Below, one piece after another: positions 1 to 13,551 of a stretch of DNA of 64,000 nt. The position numbers and the translations under genes were made by a program. A model generated the notes under the pieces. That model had not been told where the DNA came from. It saw nothing but the letters and a program-made list of their open reading frames with translations, and made no database searches. Position 1 is the stretch's first letter; each line of letters starts with the position of its first letter. Source of the DNA: Paulownia fortunei (taxonomy: Eukaryota > Streptophyta > Magnoliopsida > Lamiales > Paulowniaceae); the NCBI GenBank assembly GCA_019321725.1, contig CM033115.1, forward strand, positions 14,022,673-14,086,672, given 5' to 3'.

Positions 1-3000
1 CCATCTTCCTCCGTGTTTTATATCATCCAAGTAATAAACTTGTCTTTCCTAAGTTGCCAAAATAAATGGATCATCCTCATACCATGTCTTAGATGTGTCA
101 ATACATGTTAGACCGAATTTTTGCACGACTGATTTCATTTTGGGGTTACACTGGAACCAATCACACCAAAATAAATGTACCTTATATCCAAACGTGTAAA
201 AAATTAAAACAACATCCTTTAAAACTCTAAAAAAATCTAAGTTATCGCCTTCGTCGGATGATGATACACTAACCCCACTATTTTGAGTAGTCCGACGAGT
301 ATCACGAGATAGTGTATGGTATCGAACACCATTAACAATATAAGTATTATATAGTCAAACAATAACATCAGGTCACAATGCTAGAGAGTATAGTTCAATA
401 GTAGCCTCTGAAATTTTTTGATTTCTTAGTCTAATCATTTTGTCCCTAAGCCATTGCGGAAATTGCTCCTCGTGACATTGTAGAATGCATGAAGAATGAT
501 TTCTTGATGAAATAATTTGTAAATGTTCACTGCACACAAATATATATAACTATTACAAACCCATAACATCAAAATTATAAAAAAAATAGAATATAATTTG
601 AAATCTTACTTTTTATATTGGTCGAATTCCTTGCAATTATTAAGAACATACCAATGTGCTTTTTTACGTAAAACAAGATGTAATTTATGATTTTGTTGGC
701 TACTCATCACTCTTACTTGTTGATTAAAAATACTTAAGGTGAATAAAATGGGTTGAGTAACATTTTTGTTACATTCCGATTTAGTGAATCTTGTTTCAAT
801 TTAGCTCATGTACAAAGATGAGAAAGTCAATGCTTCATTGACAACATATCCCTTTGCAATAGATCCCTCTGGTCTTGTAATATTGCAAGCATACTTCTTG
901 AGTGTTTCCAAATACCTTTCAAATGGGTACATCCATCATGATGAAACAGGTCCAACTAATATGGCCTCACAGGGTAAATGAACTGCCAAGTGAACCATAA
1001 TGTTAAAAAATACCAGAGGAAATATTCTTTCCATCTTGCACAAAATAAATTCTATGTCCTCCTCCATTTTTCTCAAGTCTGTAACATGTAAAGTTCTTGA
1101 AGTGAGTTTTTTGAAAAAGTCACATAACTCAATAGTTGTGCCATACATATCCTTTGGCAAAAACTTCATTATGGCGATTGGAAGTAATCTTTGCAAAAGA
1201 ACATGACAGTCATGTGTCTTCAAGCCATATAACTTTCCATCATTCATATTCACATTCCTTAAGATATTTGCGGCATAACCATCGGGGAACTTCACAAATT
1301 TTAAAAATCAACAAAATTCATGCATTTATTCCAAAGTGAATGTGTAACTTGCATATGGCTTACTGATCTGTCCCCAATCTTCTTCAGATGCAATTCACTT
1401 CTTATACCTATATCTTACGTGTCTATTCAGGCTTTGATCGTGTCCTTCGACTTTCCATCTATACTCAACAATGTGCCAACCAGAGCATTACAAATGTTCT
1501 TTTCAATGTGCATAACATCCAGATTATGTCTCAATATCAAGTCTGACCAATACTCTAACTAAAAGAAAATTGACTTTTTAACCCAATTCGTATTACCAAC
1601 TGACCGTCTTCTTATGCGCATTACCACAGGATCTTTACCAAAGGTCACTTCAGGCAGCGCATCTAATTGAGTTAAAATCTTACTACCATTAAAGGTTCGT
1701 GGCGGACCTTCACTTTCAAATTTCTTGTTGAAGCTCTTATTTTTACGCCATAAGTGCTTATCATGTTGGAATCGATGATGGCTTGTGTAACATATTTTAC
1801 TGCGCAATCTTTGACTCACAGTATCTGCAAAAAATACAGGACATGCATTATAACCCTTAGTACTCCACCCAGACACTATTCCATATGTTGGGAAGTCATG
1901 AATTGTCTACATAACAACAACATGTAATCGAAATATTCGTTCAGTAGTTGTATCATATGTTTCTATCCCCTCACTCTATAACTCCTTCAATTCATTAATT
2001 AAATGATGCAAATACACATCTATCTATTTTTCAGGTGCCTTAGGCCCATGAATTAAAAGAGACATAATCATGTACGATGGTTTCATCATTTTCCATGGAG
2101 GCAAAATATATGGCACAAGTAAAACTGACCACATACTGTAAACATTTGACATATTTCCAAACAAATTAAAATCATTAGTTGATAAGCCCAAATGAACATT
2201 TTTAGGATCATCTGCAAATATTTTATGTAATTTATCAAACTCTTTCCACGCTTCAGTATCAGTTGGGTGTCTTAGTACCCAATCTGTTTTAATCCTTTTT
2301 TCTTTATGCCATCTCATATCTCTTACTATATGTTTTGACAAAAACAACCGCTTCAGTTTTGGCTTCAAAGAAAAATATCAAAGGACTTTTTAAGGGATTT
2401 TTTTATTATTCGCCTTATCATACTTAAATCGGGGCTTCTTACACGTCGGATATGTATCTTTGCCCTCGTGCTCATCTCAAAATAATATACTTTTTACAGG
2501 CATGTATAGATTCATATCCCAACCTTAACTCTCTTAACATTTTCTTAGCTTCATAATAAGAGCTTGGAATTGCATTTGATTTCGAAAATGCTTCTCGCAA
2601 CAATTGAAGTAACATATTAAATGACTTATTGCTCCAACCATTCAATACCTTCACATGCATTAATTTCACTAAGAAACTAAATGTAGAAAAATTAGTACAA
2701 CCGAAATATAACTCTCGATGTGCTTCTTCAAACATTAATATATAACTTTCTCCCAATTCCTCTACAGATAAGTTCTCATTATTATCCTCCCATCGAACCA
2801 CACTACTACCAACAACTTCAGCATCCCTTAAGTTATTTAACATGTCAAAACAAGTGTCATCTTCTTCATCGTCACTGACATGTTCAACTTCATTAACGAA
2901 ATTCATATCAATATTTAGTGTAGTAACTTCTCCATAAAAAGTCCATACTTTGTATAACTTAGAAATCCCCCATCTATAAAGGTGTCTTCAAACGTAATTC

Positions 3001-3161
3001 AAATTAAATTGATATAAATTTCCATATCTTCGACAAGGACAACGAATTTTTGATAACCCAAAGGTTGATATATAATTATTTGCCACGTCCAAAAAATTAT
3101 TTAAACCATTTATGTATTTTGGAGCCACTCGATTTTAATTCATTATCTAATTTCGATCCAT
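1..3161 (-). pseudogene. CACTA (En/Spm) TNP2-like transposase, degenerate and cut by the left edge
   Basis: Reading the minus strand from 3161 gives a CACTA transposase in family order. The transposase-associated domain starts with MDRN, then in-frame TAG and TAA, then PKYING-like and IRCPCRR residues (3161-2930). An acidic linker and the TNP2 N-terminal part follow (2906-2472), then the TNP2 core including LSTNDFNLFG (2368-2024), the SGWSTKGY segment with LRSKICY and HRRF-like residues (1876-1559), the DUF4218 domain with GLKTHDCHVLLQRLLP and MVHLAVHLP (1295-936), and near the edge the DUF4216 segment with HLFWCDWF and QVYYLDDIKHGGRW (about 180-1). Stops and frame changes separate these blocks, so no transposase can be made. 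In life the protein binds the CACTA ends and moves the element by cut and paste. The family assignment is firm; exact breakpoints are approximate. The 3' end of the gene and the left terminus lie outside the window. Confidence 0.88.
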
Positions 3162-5903
3162 AATTATACGACCTGTTGATGATAGTAATTAGATAATTAA
3201 TTTAAAAGCATTCATATTTATTAATAGCATGCATTGCTCCCGCTTCTCCTTTCACTATTTGGTAAAGGCCCTATCCCATTCAAAAAAGTGCACTTAGTTG
3301 TGGTTTTATAAGTATGACCACTTTGTTACATGCACGTAAAAATTTTGACAGCATCTTCCCATAATTCTTCAAGTACACATTTTATAGTGTACCCGAAGAA
3401 CAAATGGAGATATAAACTAAAATAGTTAATCACGTACATGAGACAAATAACATACTAATAAAATCACAATTAAGTACACATTCTCAAACTGTCCAAACTA
3501 GACAATTCAGAATTTAACATCAATATTTAAAATCATTCAAGATTTAAAAATTTTTGGATGCTAAATCACAAACGGGTTCTAAGGTTTGTGAATGCATATG
3601 CATAATATGTATAGTTATAACGTATTTAATATGATAAACAAGACCACAAATTAGATGTGAAGACCTTAACAAGTTTTGTTTAGTTTGATCATTTAAATTA
3701 AAGTTTTATCATTACTATAATAGTTTTATAAATTCCATAAATTTATCATCTGATTCAAGAACTGTAGTATAATCAAATTAAACTATAGTATAATCAAACT
3801 TTATATTTCTTTTTTGAGGGGACAAAGAGAAGCATAAAGTAATCAAAATTGCACAAATACAAGTACTAGAATATTTATTTTATCATATATCAGGGCAAAC
3901 ACATTTCAACGTAGCCTTCAGACCACACACACACAAGATATAATCAGACAAGTCCACACACTATTGGCCCATCTTTTTCCTCACACATATACAAATACCA
4001 ATATACATATATGTATAAAGTCCAAAAAATCAAAAAAGAAATTCAAGAAAATAAGGTACACATGCAATGCATTTTTGCAATTCTGAATTATGTTTCTAGC
4101 TCAAAAGGAAACTGATTTTGATTCTTGTTTGATAAAGGATATTGCAGTTTTTCTCCCATTGTTGGCATGGCCTCAGTCAGAAACACATTATTTTAATGCC
4201 TTAGAGTCAATGCTTTTTTATGATTTTATTTTTTTTAAAATAGGAAGTTAAGGATGATATATTTGGATTAAAGATTACATGTAACCTTTATGGCTCCATA
4301 AAGATCAAAATGTTTGGCCTTTGTCTATTGGTTTCAGTGTCCTGCAAATGTATTCAATTACTGGGGAACCTTAAATATTCAGTTTACCTCATATTATGTA
4401 ACATTTCAGATTTCTATACGTGACTTAATTTAGAGATGTAGAAGATTTTCCAAATAATAGGTTTTGATCTGAAACTTCAATAAATAGCATGGCTGTCCTC
4501 TAAAAACTAAAACTCCACTTAGAAAACTACTGTATAAACATTTTCTGAATGTTGATAGTCACATACCAAACATAAATGGACAACTAAACAACAAATAACC
4601 CAAGATAGGACTCTAAGTGGGATTTATTCTTTTATTGTGTCTCGGTTCTCATCGCTTTTTTACAATTCCTTTTGGTACTAATATGAATCGGAAGTCCACT
4701 CATCCACGTAGATTAATATTCGTCCCAATTACATCCTCTGTCCATGGCCTGGAGCAAACTAATAAAAATAAAGCTAAATTTTAAGCAACTATCTTAACAT
4801 GTTCATCTTACAATTTTTGTGATTTCAAATACGCCCTATTATGATCGAGCAGAAATACATACATATTACTATATGTTCTCCACACCTACCCTAAAAACCA
4901 TCATCACTACCGCACCTAACATTTCTGGGAGAAGCCAATATACAAATTTAACTAAATCTATGCCAGATATATGCCCTATTAGACCCATCATTTAATCAAA
5001 ACCAAAATTCTAGGCTTCCACTTGTAGTGACAAAGGGTAAAATGCAAAGAACCTAGTACTTTCAAGGGTTCTAGTGAGTGTTTCTTACTAACAAAGCATA
5101 ATTAAATTTAATTACTATAATAAAAATAACTAATTTTTTTTTATTTATTTGGAAAATTACTTGCTAATATCAAATAATGGACATAACTTAGTTATTCATT
5201 TCATATTGTTTAAATTTTATGATGAAGCATGAATTCTATTATTACAATTTATTTCACGTACTTGTTGATCATATATCGTAGTGTTGTTTTAGTTTTATCA
5301 TTAGATAATCTTGTCACTATAATTAATTTCATGAGGAGCACTATTAAAATACTAATATACTATCTCCATTCACAATTGAATGTCTAGTTGGCGTTGGCCA
5401 TATTGATTAAGTTAATTATTTTTTAGATACAATATCAAATAATTTAGATATTTTTTTAAAATATTTTAATTACAATAAGCAACATAAAAAGAACCATGAT
5501 TTAAAAATCTTACATTATATTATCAAAATTGTCCAATAAAAATGAATGTTCATACATTAGTCAAAAAACTAATGTGTACAGCAAAAAATGTTGTAGTACA
5601 ATTTAATAGCTATGGTACATTATTTTACTCAAGAAGAGGAGAAAAAAAAAAAAAAAAAACAAGAGAAAGAAGAAGAAGATGACATTATATGTTCATCTTT
5701 CCAAAAGCAAGGAATAATAATGTTTCATGTTTGATTCAATTGGATAGTTAATTACCAATGTCAAAATCATTTTTCCAATTTTACTTTCCTCCTTATCCTT
5801 AATATGTAAGGATAAGAGCAATAAAATTCTAAACCCAATAATACTCCTTCAAACCATACCAACATATTTCATTGGCATGCTATTCATATTACAAAAAACA
5901 TCT
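3162..5903. other. AT-rich intergenic stretch, probably including the CACTA 5' flank
   Basis: No gene seen. It should contain the untranslated and subterminal part of the CACTA element. A CTTGTAGTG string at about 5021-5029 could be its right terminus (reverse of a CACTACAAG end), but the partner end is outside the window. A purine-rich tract lies at about 5637-5682. Confidence 0.4.
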
Positions 5904-5912
5904 TATATAAAG
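5904..5912 (+). promoter_or_regulatory. TATA box of the acid phosphatase gene
   Basis: TATATAAAG lies about 65 bases before the ATG at 5976, the usual spacing for a plant TATA box with a short leader. No other candidate in the preceding 100 bases fits better. Confidence 0.55.
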
Positions 5913-5975
5913 AAGTTACAAAGAGGACTAATAAATTGCAACATGTCCCAATAGAGTCTTTGTACCCTAAGAAAA

Positions 5976-8900
5976 ATGAGTGTCACACTACTATTTCTTC
6001 TTCTCCTTTCTACAACTGCAGCAATAGCACCACATTCAGCCCTAGCCAAGGCAATTTCAAATGGCAATTGTCTAAGTTGGCGTCTATCCGTGGAAACGAA
6101 CAACCTTCGTGACTGGAAATTGGTCCCGAAAGAATGTGCAGCCTATGTTCGTATATACATGGAAGGAGGGCAGTATCGTCGCGATTGTGATATGGTGGCG
6201 GATACTGTTATCCAATTTGCTAGAAGTGTCCAGGTTGCGGGTGATGGCAAGGATATTTGGATCCTTGACATTGATGAGACTGCACTCTCAAATCTTCCAT
6301 TTTATGCTAAACCAGACGTCTCATTTGGGTAAGTGTTGTAAATTAGGTATTTAATTTGGTGTCTGAGTTAAAATTTGGTCTGTTTATGGCCTGAAATCTT
6401 TTAAATACCAACTTCAAATGTTCATTTGCATCATACTGAAAATGAATTTATTAATTCTAGGTTAGTAGTGGAGCCATGATTGTCAATTTAACTAATTTAT
6501 ACTCAGTACTCTGTTAAAAAATTATTGCTAATATTTTTTTTTTCATATTGTCCTAAAATAACACTCTATTTTTTAAAATATTTTTTTCCCAACACCGCAA
6601 TAGTAATTATAACATCTGAAATTTCGCGTTGAATCAAAGTCCACCCATTGTTTTTGAAGGCTCTGTCAAATTTATTTGTAATTCAATCCTCATAAATTTT
6701 GAACCTCAATTGTGGTGTCAGGGCAAAACCATATAACTGGACAAATTTAGGGGCTTGGATTAAGGAAGGCAAGGCACCAGCTCTACCATCAGTGCTGAGA
6801 CTGTACAAAGAATTAGTTGCATTGAAGTACAAAATTATGTTCATGACAGGGGCAGCAGCAACATATGAGAAAGCTAGGGTTTCTAATCTGAAGAATGTTG
6901 GGTACTCCACTTGGGAGAAGATACTATTCAAGTAATCTCTCTCTCTCTCTCTCTCCTTTTGATACTAGGGTTTCTAATCTGAAGAATGTTGGGTACTCCA
7001 CTTGGGAGAAGATACTATTCAAGTAATCTCTCTCTCTCTCTCTCTCTCTGTCCTTTTGATACTAATATAATTTTAATGATTTTACATTGCTAATGGTAAA
7101 AAATATTAAATGAGTTAATTCAACGCGGACTGATTCGACCCAAGTGATCCAAAACTTGAATTTTGATGAGAATGATATTTTGTAATAGAAAATCACCCCA
7201 TAACTACATTAACTCCTCTCTCTCTCTCTCTCTCTCTTCTTTTGTTAATAAATAATTTTAATGATTTTATATTACTAATGGTAAGAAATATTAAATGGGT
7301 TAGTAGATCGCCCATTAGGGTTATCCCAACACAACTAGTCCAAAATTTGAATTTTTGGTGGGAATGATTTTTGTAATAGAAAACCATCCCATAACTACGT
7401 TAACTCCCCCATCTCTCTCTCTCTCTCTCTCTCTCCTTTTGTTACTAAAATGATTTTAATGATTTTACATTACTAATGGTAAGAAATATTAAATGGGTTA
7501 ATGGATTGACCATTAGGGTTGACCCGACACAAATGGTCCAAAACTTGAATTTTTGGTGGAAATGATTTTTGTAACAGAAAACCATCCAATAACTACGTTA
7601 ACTCCCTCGTGTATTCTCCCACTTTGACATGTGAAAATAAATTACTCTCTAATTAGGGCTTATCCAATCCAAAATCATCACTAGCTTACGCTCTGCACTC
7701 TGAAACAAGAAGTTTTGGTCTAAAAAATATTCAAAAAGTCACATTTAATCAAAAACATTCAAGTAAACAAAATTATTCTTTTTTCAAAATCAAATACAAT
7801 ATCTTGATATTATTCATAATTACTAATTAATCCAAAAATATATATGAATGCTAGTTTTATTCATCTACTTACTTACTCCTCTTGCTCACTTCATTTTCTT
7901 TCTCTCATTCTTTTCAATAAAGAAATATAACCAAAAACAAAAATACAAATATAGAAGATCTATAAAAAGTTAACTTTTCATTTTCTTTTTTATTCCATTA
8001 ACATAGATATTTTTATCATAAAAAAATTGAAGTTATGGATATTTAAATCCACCTCTTCTGAGGTTTAAATTAGCAAATGCTTTAAGGAATACCCGAGTAA
8101 TGTAAATCGATACTTATTAAATAAAGTTCTTCTAGTTTTTTTTTATAGTGACTGATATGTATTTTTTTACTCTATCCAATTTTAATTCTTATTTCAATCT
8201 TTCATAGATTTTTGTTTTGTTTGAATTTTGGTGGGAATTGTTTCTTATAGTGAAAAACCACCTCATAACTACCTCAACTCCTCCCATGTATAATCCCACT
8301 TTGACATGTGAAAAGAAATTACTCTCTATGAAAAAAAAAAATAAGAAACCAAAAGAAGGGAAAGAGGATTGTTCTTTTATACGTTTTTTGAATAGAATAT
8401 AAAGGCATCGTTTCAAAGTCAAGTTTGTGATCAAGACTTGAAGAAAACACTATTTAAGGAAGCATTTGGATTATGGATCAAGACCTCTTTCATTGTGATT
8501 TGGTTGGAAGAAAGTAAGCCCAAAAATAAAAGAGAACATTAGTGACTATTTGTAGGTTCGAATTTTGGTTGTTTCTTGAACTTACATCATAATTTTTATT
8601 ACTGACTATCAATCACTAATCGCTACTTGTCAGAATAATAGTATAAGATATATAAAACTTTAAGTTTTTCAACACTCATCTAATACTCTCTATCAAAATA
8701 AATTAAAACTATAAAGATGGGACGTTGGGATAATATGCGTATATGTATCAACGGACAAGTTCCTCCATTCTACTCTTAGAATACCAGAACTTTTATGTGT
8801 CCTTGTATATGAGAAAATAATTGTAGATATATTAATAAAGACATGTTTGGCTACAAAGGAACGTTGAATATTACTCTAACAGTAGCATAGTATATTGACC

Positions 8901-9557
8901 CACTAAAAATTTTTTGTAACATATTTTTTATCATCCTGTTCTCTTTTGTCTGGTATATATATGGTTCTTTGTCTTGCCACGCTCATTGTTGAGGACAAAG
9001 ATGTCCTTAACCAAATTTTGTTTTTTCCATCTTTGTACTTAAGTTGAATATACTGAAGGATTCAGGAATTAAGAATGTCACGATTATAATGACAAATCCT
9101 TCACTTTATTTTAGATAATTTTTAATTACTATAAATTTAAATTCTTTAGTAACATTTTAAGTGATTTTTCAATTATTACCATGGATTGAAAATCCATTCA
9201 ATATTGGAGTTAATTCAAATTCTTAGCTTCATATCCTTCTTCCAAATTTAAATTTTTCGATCCAAACACAACCTTACTTAATTATCAGTGTTTTAGTGAA
9301 AAAGAATGTATTATCACAAAAATAAATTAATTTCACATAAATAAATAAGATTTGATTCTATGGTTATATTCATTTACAGGACAGCAGCTGATAAGGGAAC
9401 TCCAACGAGAATATTTAAGTCTAGGAAGAGGAAAGAACTTGAAGCTGCAGGATATAGAATAATAGGAAACATAGGAGATCAATGGGGTGATTTAGTTAGA
9501 GAGAGCATTGGTAAGAGAACTTTCAAGGTACCAAACCCTATGTATTATGTTGCTTGA
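5976..9557 (+). CDS. HAD class IIIB acid phosphatase / vegetative storage protein, three exons
   Basis: Joined exons 5976-6328, 6722-6931 and 9380-9557 give 246 aa; both introns are GT-AG and frame is kept (SFG|AKPYNW, LFK|TAADKG). Residues 1-24 form a signal peptide with a leucine-rich core, so the protein should enter the secretory route to vacuole or cell wall. HAD motifs are present: DIDET with D98, D100 and T102 (nucleophile and acid/base), FMTG (motif II), a lysine in the SRKRKEL segment, and IIGNIGDQWGDL (motif IV, Mg2+ ligands). The C terminus FKVPNPMYYVA is typical. Length is close to the usual 250-265 aa. Because all catalytic residues are kept, it is more likely an active acid phosphatase than a purely storage form. 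Intron 2 is 2.4 kb and repeat-filled. A TATA box sits upstream. The physiological substrate cannot be told from sequence. Confidence 0.9.
6874..7060 (+). repeat. 91-bp tandem duplication of exon 2 tail, its splice donor and a CT tract
   Basis: Bases 6874-6964 (end of exon 2, donor GTAATC, CT microsatellite and a CTTTTGATA tail) recur almost exactly from 6965. The second copy thus carries a ghost exon tail and a second identical donor at about 7023. Using that second donor would include the TAA at 6933-6935 and truncate the phosphatase, so the first donor is the productive one. Confidence 0.9.
7028..7607 (+). repeat. Three tandem units of about 195 bp separated by CT microsatellites, in intron 2
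   Basis: Units run approximately 7028-7215, 7216-7411 and 7412-7607. Each starts with a (CT)n tract and a CTTTTG motif, then TTTTAATGATTTTA, a TAATGGTAA motif, ATATTAAATG and a CATAACTAC-type end. A degraded partial copy is seen at 8217-8325, sharing the CCCACTTTGACATGTGAAAA segment with 7618-7637. No coding content. Confidence 0.85.
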
Positions 9558-12500
9558 TATATGAATTATTATTTTATGTTACATGAAAAATAAAGTTAGA
9601 GGTTTAATAAATAGTTGATGTAATTTGAGTACTATTAAGTAATTTTGAGTTTGGAGGAAATTTTTACTAGATCGTGATTTTTCACTTGTCAATTTATTGG
9701 AATAATTCGAAGGGCGTTTCTCCAAAATACTATCATTTGGATAACTTTGAGATATCTATTTTATTGATTTCTACATTTACTTAATTTCTGAAATACGTTG
9801 CTCATGGAGAAATGAAATGAAATATAAATATTTTGATATTTGGATTGGCTATTTCGACCTCACATAAATAATTTGCATTATTCCACATGAACTTATGCTT
9901 TGCATGAAAATAATAAGCAATATAAATACTTTGATAATTGGGATTGTATAAAAAAGCTTTTCTTTATGCGAATTGGCAATCTTGAAACGAAACTAAGAGG
10001 GTAGATTCTTATAAAAAAGTTGATCTAATTATTTGATTTGGCCAACTAGAGATTTGTAAGAAAAAGATTGAAACAACGATTTTTTTTTTCTTTTTAAGTT
10101 GGGTTTTTTGAGAAATCAAGTATTTAGAAAGTAGATCCAAATTTCTCAACATGGTGTATTTTTTATAAGCGAAAATTGTGGCGAGCTTTTTCAGCAAAAC
10201 AAAATAGAAGTTACAAGAAAATATATTTTGCTCTCTAAAAATATATTTGGCTCTTTCTTTGGTGATAAATAAATTATAAGCAAATGTAGATAATAGTGGA
10301 ATAAACAACTTAAAAAAGAATAATAGTGTGAGAATTCAATAGCAATCATTTATAATGCTTCAATCTTTTGTCGTTTGAATTGGTGCATCATTCACCATTC
10401 ATTTATTTATTCATTTCGAATACATAGTGTGAGAATAATAACAATTATTTATAATGCTATAACATTAAAGTTGCAAACTCAACTATAGGTTGTGTAAAAT
10501 AATAAATTTTTTGTGAATTTGAGGTTGATCCACAAAGTTATTTGAAGATTTTAGAATTATATTTTAAAAAAAAATGAGTATTATATGATTTAGAATATAA
10601 AAAAATAAGGTATGCTATAATTGAAAAAAAATAAAGTAATAAAACTATTGCGTATCAGGAATTCGCTCTTGAGTTTTGGATATATGAATGATTATTTATT
10701 CATTTTACCACTTTTAATTGCTACTATTGAAATTTATACATAATGAAGATTTCTTTGTCACAACTTAGTTTAAAGAAAGATAACAATAAAACTTTCTTTT
10801 TCACTCTATTCCCAACTCTTACAAGCTTAATACATGACTTATTTATAGTGTTTGGAGTTTGCTAGAGGCCAAACATATAATCGAGGAGTTAAACAATCAA
10901 ATGATATACTAGTTGTCAAGAGTTGGTAAATTATTACATCAAATCCTCTAAATTTTTACCTACCCGATTGAATTGAATTTTCAAACTGGATACAACCAGA
11001 TTCTGATGATGGATAAAGAATAAAAGTTGTAGATCTTATTTGCTGATATATTTGCATATGTCATTTGTCAAATTTGGTGGCAAGATAAGAAAGATATGGT
11101 CAAATTACGGGATCATATTTAAGAGTCATCTTCCAACATCAACAATGTATTGCAACATATTTATTGACCATCTTAATATATTTTCTCACCATCTTGTCTT
11201 CATCAAACTTGTTTATCTACCTCTTATGTATAACGTATCCAAATTTTAGCTCAAAATTAATTTTTATTTAAGAGATATGATTTAATTGGTAAAATAAATT
11301 AAGACTAGGCTTAATTCTAATTCGAATTTTTGATAATTCATTTTGTACAACCACTTATAATCCAACTTATTTGATCCTTACACGTTTAGTATGGGATTCA
11401 GTGTCTGTATGAACTTATAAATAAATGACTTATAAATCCATAACATAAAAAATTAACCCAAAACTATTTCGAAATCAAAAGTTATATCAGTTTCTCTAAA
11501 TCTTGCAAAAAAAAAAAACAAAAGATAAAACTTTTTAATCTCATTTTTTTTTATGTTGATTTCTCATTTTATTCCTAAAACACAAAAAATATTTAATTGG
11601 GAGTTCTAATAACAATTTCAAAGTAAAAATAATTATATAAATCCTAATTAATTGTACACTTCTGAATGCTCATTATACCCCTCAATTAGCTTATTTCTAG
11701 CACATAGTAATTATAGCATAATGAAATGCAATATAAATAAAAAGGAACATAGCATAATGATCAAAATTTAAAAAAAAAAACCTATAAAATAGTCAAACAA
11801 TCACAAACAATTATTTATCAGAGATCACAGATGCTATGAAGATTTTTTTTTTAGAATTTCAAAAGATGTGTATATGTGCACTAAGCCAACCTTTTATTTT
11901 ACAAACCAAGATACATATAACTTCAAAATTAATTATAAAAAAATCTCAAATTATTTAAGTTGGTAAGGTGTTTACTCATGGAGTTGAAAAACAGTTAAAA
12001 CACTCAAGGAAATGACTTAAATGATTTATGACAATCATTCAAACTGAAATTGAGCATAAGATAGGTAGTGACAAAATTTGAAATACCAAGTTTGTCTTAC
12101 TCAAATATACCTCAAAATTTTATTGGTGAACTTGAAAAAAAAAGGTGATTTTTTTTATTTTTTGTTTTGTTTTTTTTTTGTTTTGTTTTGTTTTTATTTT
12201 TTTTCAACATGACTCGCATGATAACTGATAAGTTGGTTTTATACCAACTATTTTATAATTTTTTAATTAATAATTTATTTATATTCAAACATTTTATGTC
12301 GATTTTATGCATTTTGTGTAGGTCATATGAAAAGGAAAAGAAAATTTTGAAAAGAAAACAAAAATTTGGAAGTCTGCCACGACTAAAGAAATCTCATATT
12401 AATATATGTGTCTAGTTTCATATGTAGAAAATTATAAATTACATGTAAGATAAGAATATATTTGCATGGTTTGTGTAATTTTGATTGAGATCCATAGAAC

Positions 12501-13551
12501 CCAATGATTTATTAATTGTTTAATTCACATACGAATATATTGAGTTAAAATTGATAAAATTTTCATTAGACTTTAGGAGAGGCTATTAAATAATTGAGGA
12601 ATTCTCAACTATCAACTAAGAAAATAAATTAAAATTGATGTAATTAAGTATTCAAATTTGATTAATTATGGTAAAATCATAAACCTTATATCTTTAAGTT
12701 AGAGAAGTTAATTCTAATTTGCTTTTCTTAATTAGTTTAGTGTTAAGTTTATTAGTTTGTATTAATCACCACTCTATAATAATAGTTCAAATAGAATTAG
12801 AGTTTACATATTTCGGTACTTAGTAATTCAACAGTTTTTGTGAGAACGATACTTCACTCATCCATTTTATTATTTGTCTATGATAATGTGCACTTGCATT
12901 CATAAAATTCGCAACAATAACAAAAGATCAAAAGAAGAATTTATAATTATACTCACATTACTGGCTACAAAGCGAAATATTTAAATAGAAATAGATAACT
13001 ACACAGATTTACCCAATTCATTTCTCCACATGCAAGATAGACATAATTAAGCATCTCAAATTGCAATGAAATCAATTCAAATGATCAAGTAAATTTCAGA
13101 ATGCTTGTCTTCTCAAACTCTCCGCTTATTCATAAAAGATGTGCAAATATTAGAAAGTGAACTCTTTAACGTGGTTGGAATTTTTAGTTATATGTATCGC
13201 AACCAATCTTTCTACAAAGTTTAGGATGTGCACAAGACTATTTTTTTTTTTTCAAGATGGTACCCTTGGACTCTAATAAAAAGAGGATTGTAATTATATT
13301 TTGGCAATTCACAAAATTTCAGTCAAAAACTTCACAAACATACCATGTTATACTTAAAAAAATAAGGGTGCGTCTCAAGAGTGTCAAAATATTACCATTT
13401 ACTCTGGTCATCCTTACTCATGATTTCAATAGACCCAAATAAAAAACACGTTTGAATTTAAAAAAGATAGAAAAATACACACCTTTTTCTCCGACACTTT
13501 CTATTTGTATTATCTTTTTTTATTGGTCCCATGAGGTCATTATGGAGACAT
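9558..13551. other. AT-rich intergenic region, no gene seen
   Basis: Only short chance open frames are found. Two short related stretches near 10320-10460 share GTGTGAGAAT and ATTTATAATGCT. Long T and A runs occur at 10080, 11500 and 12150-12200. Nothing resembles a known domain. Confidence 0.5.

Noticed and set aside
5021..5029. CTTGTAGTG as the right terminus of the CACTA element
   Set aside because: Only nine bases, with no partner end or 3-bp target duplication in the window; noted but not annotated as a TIR.
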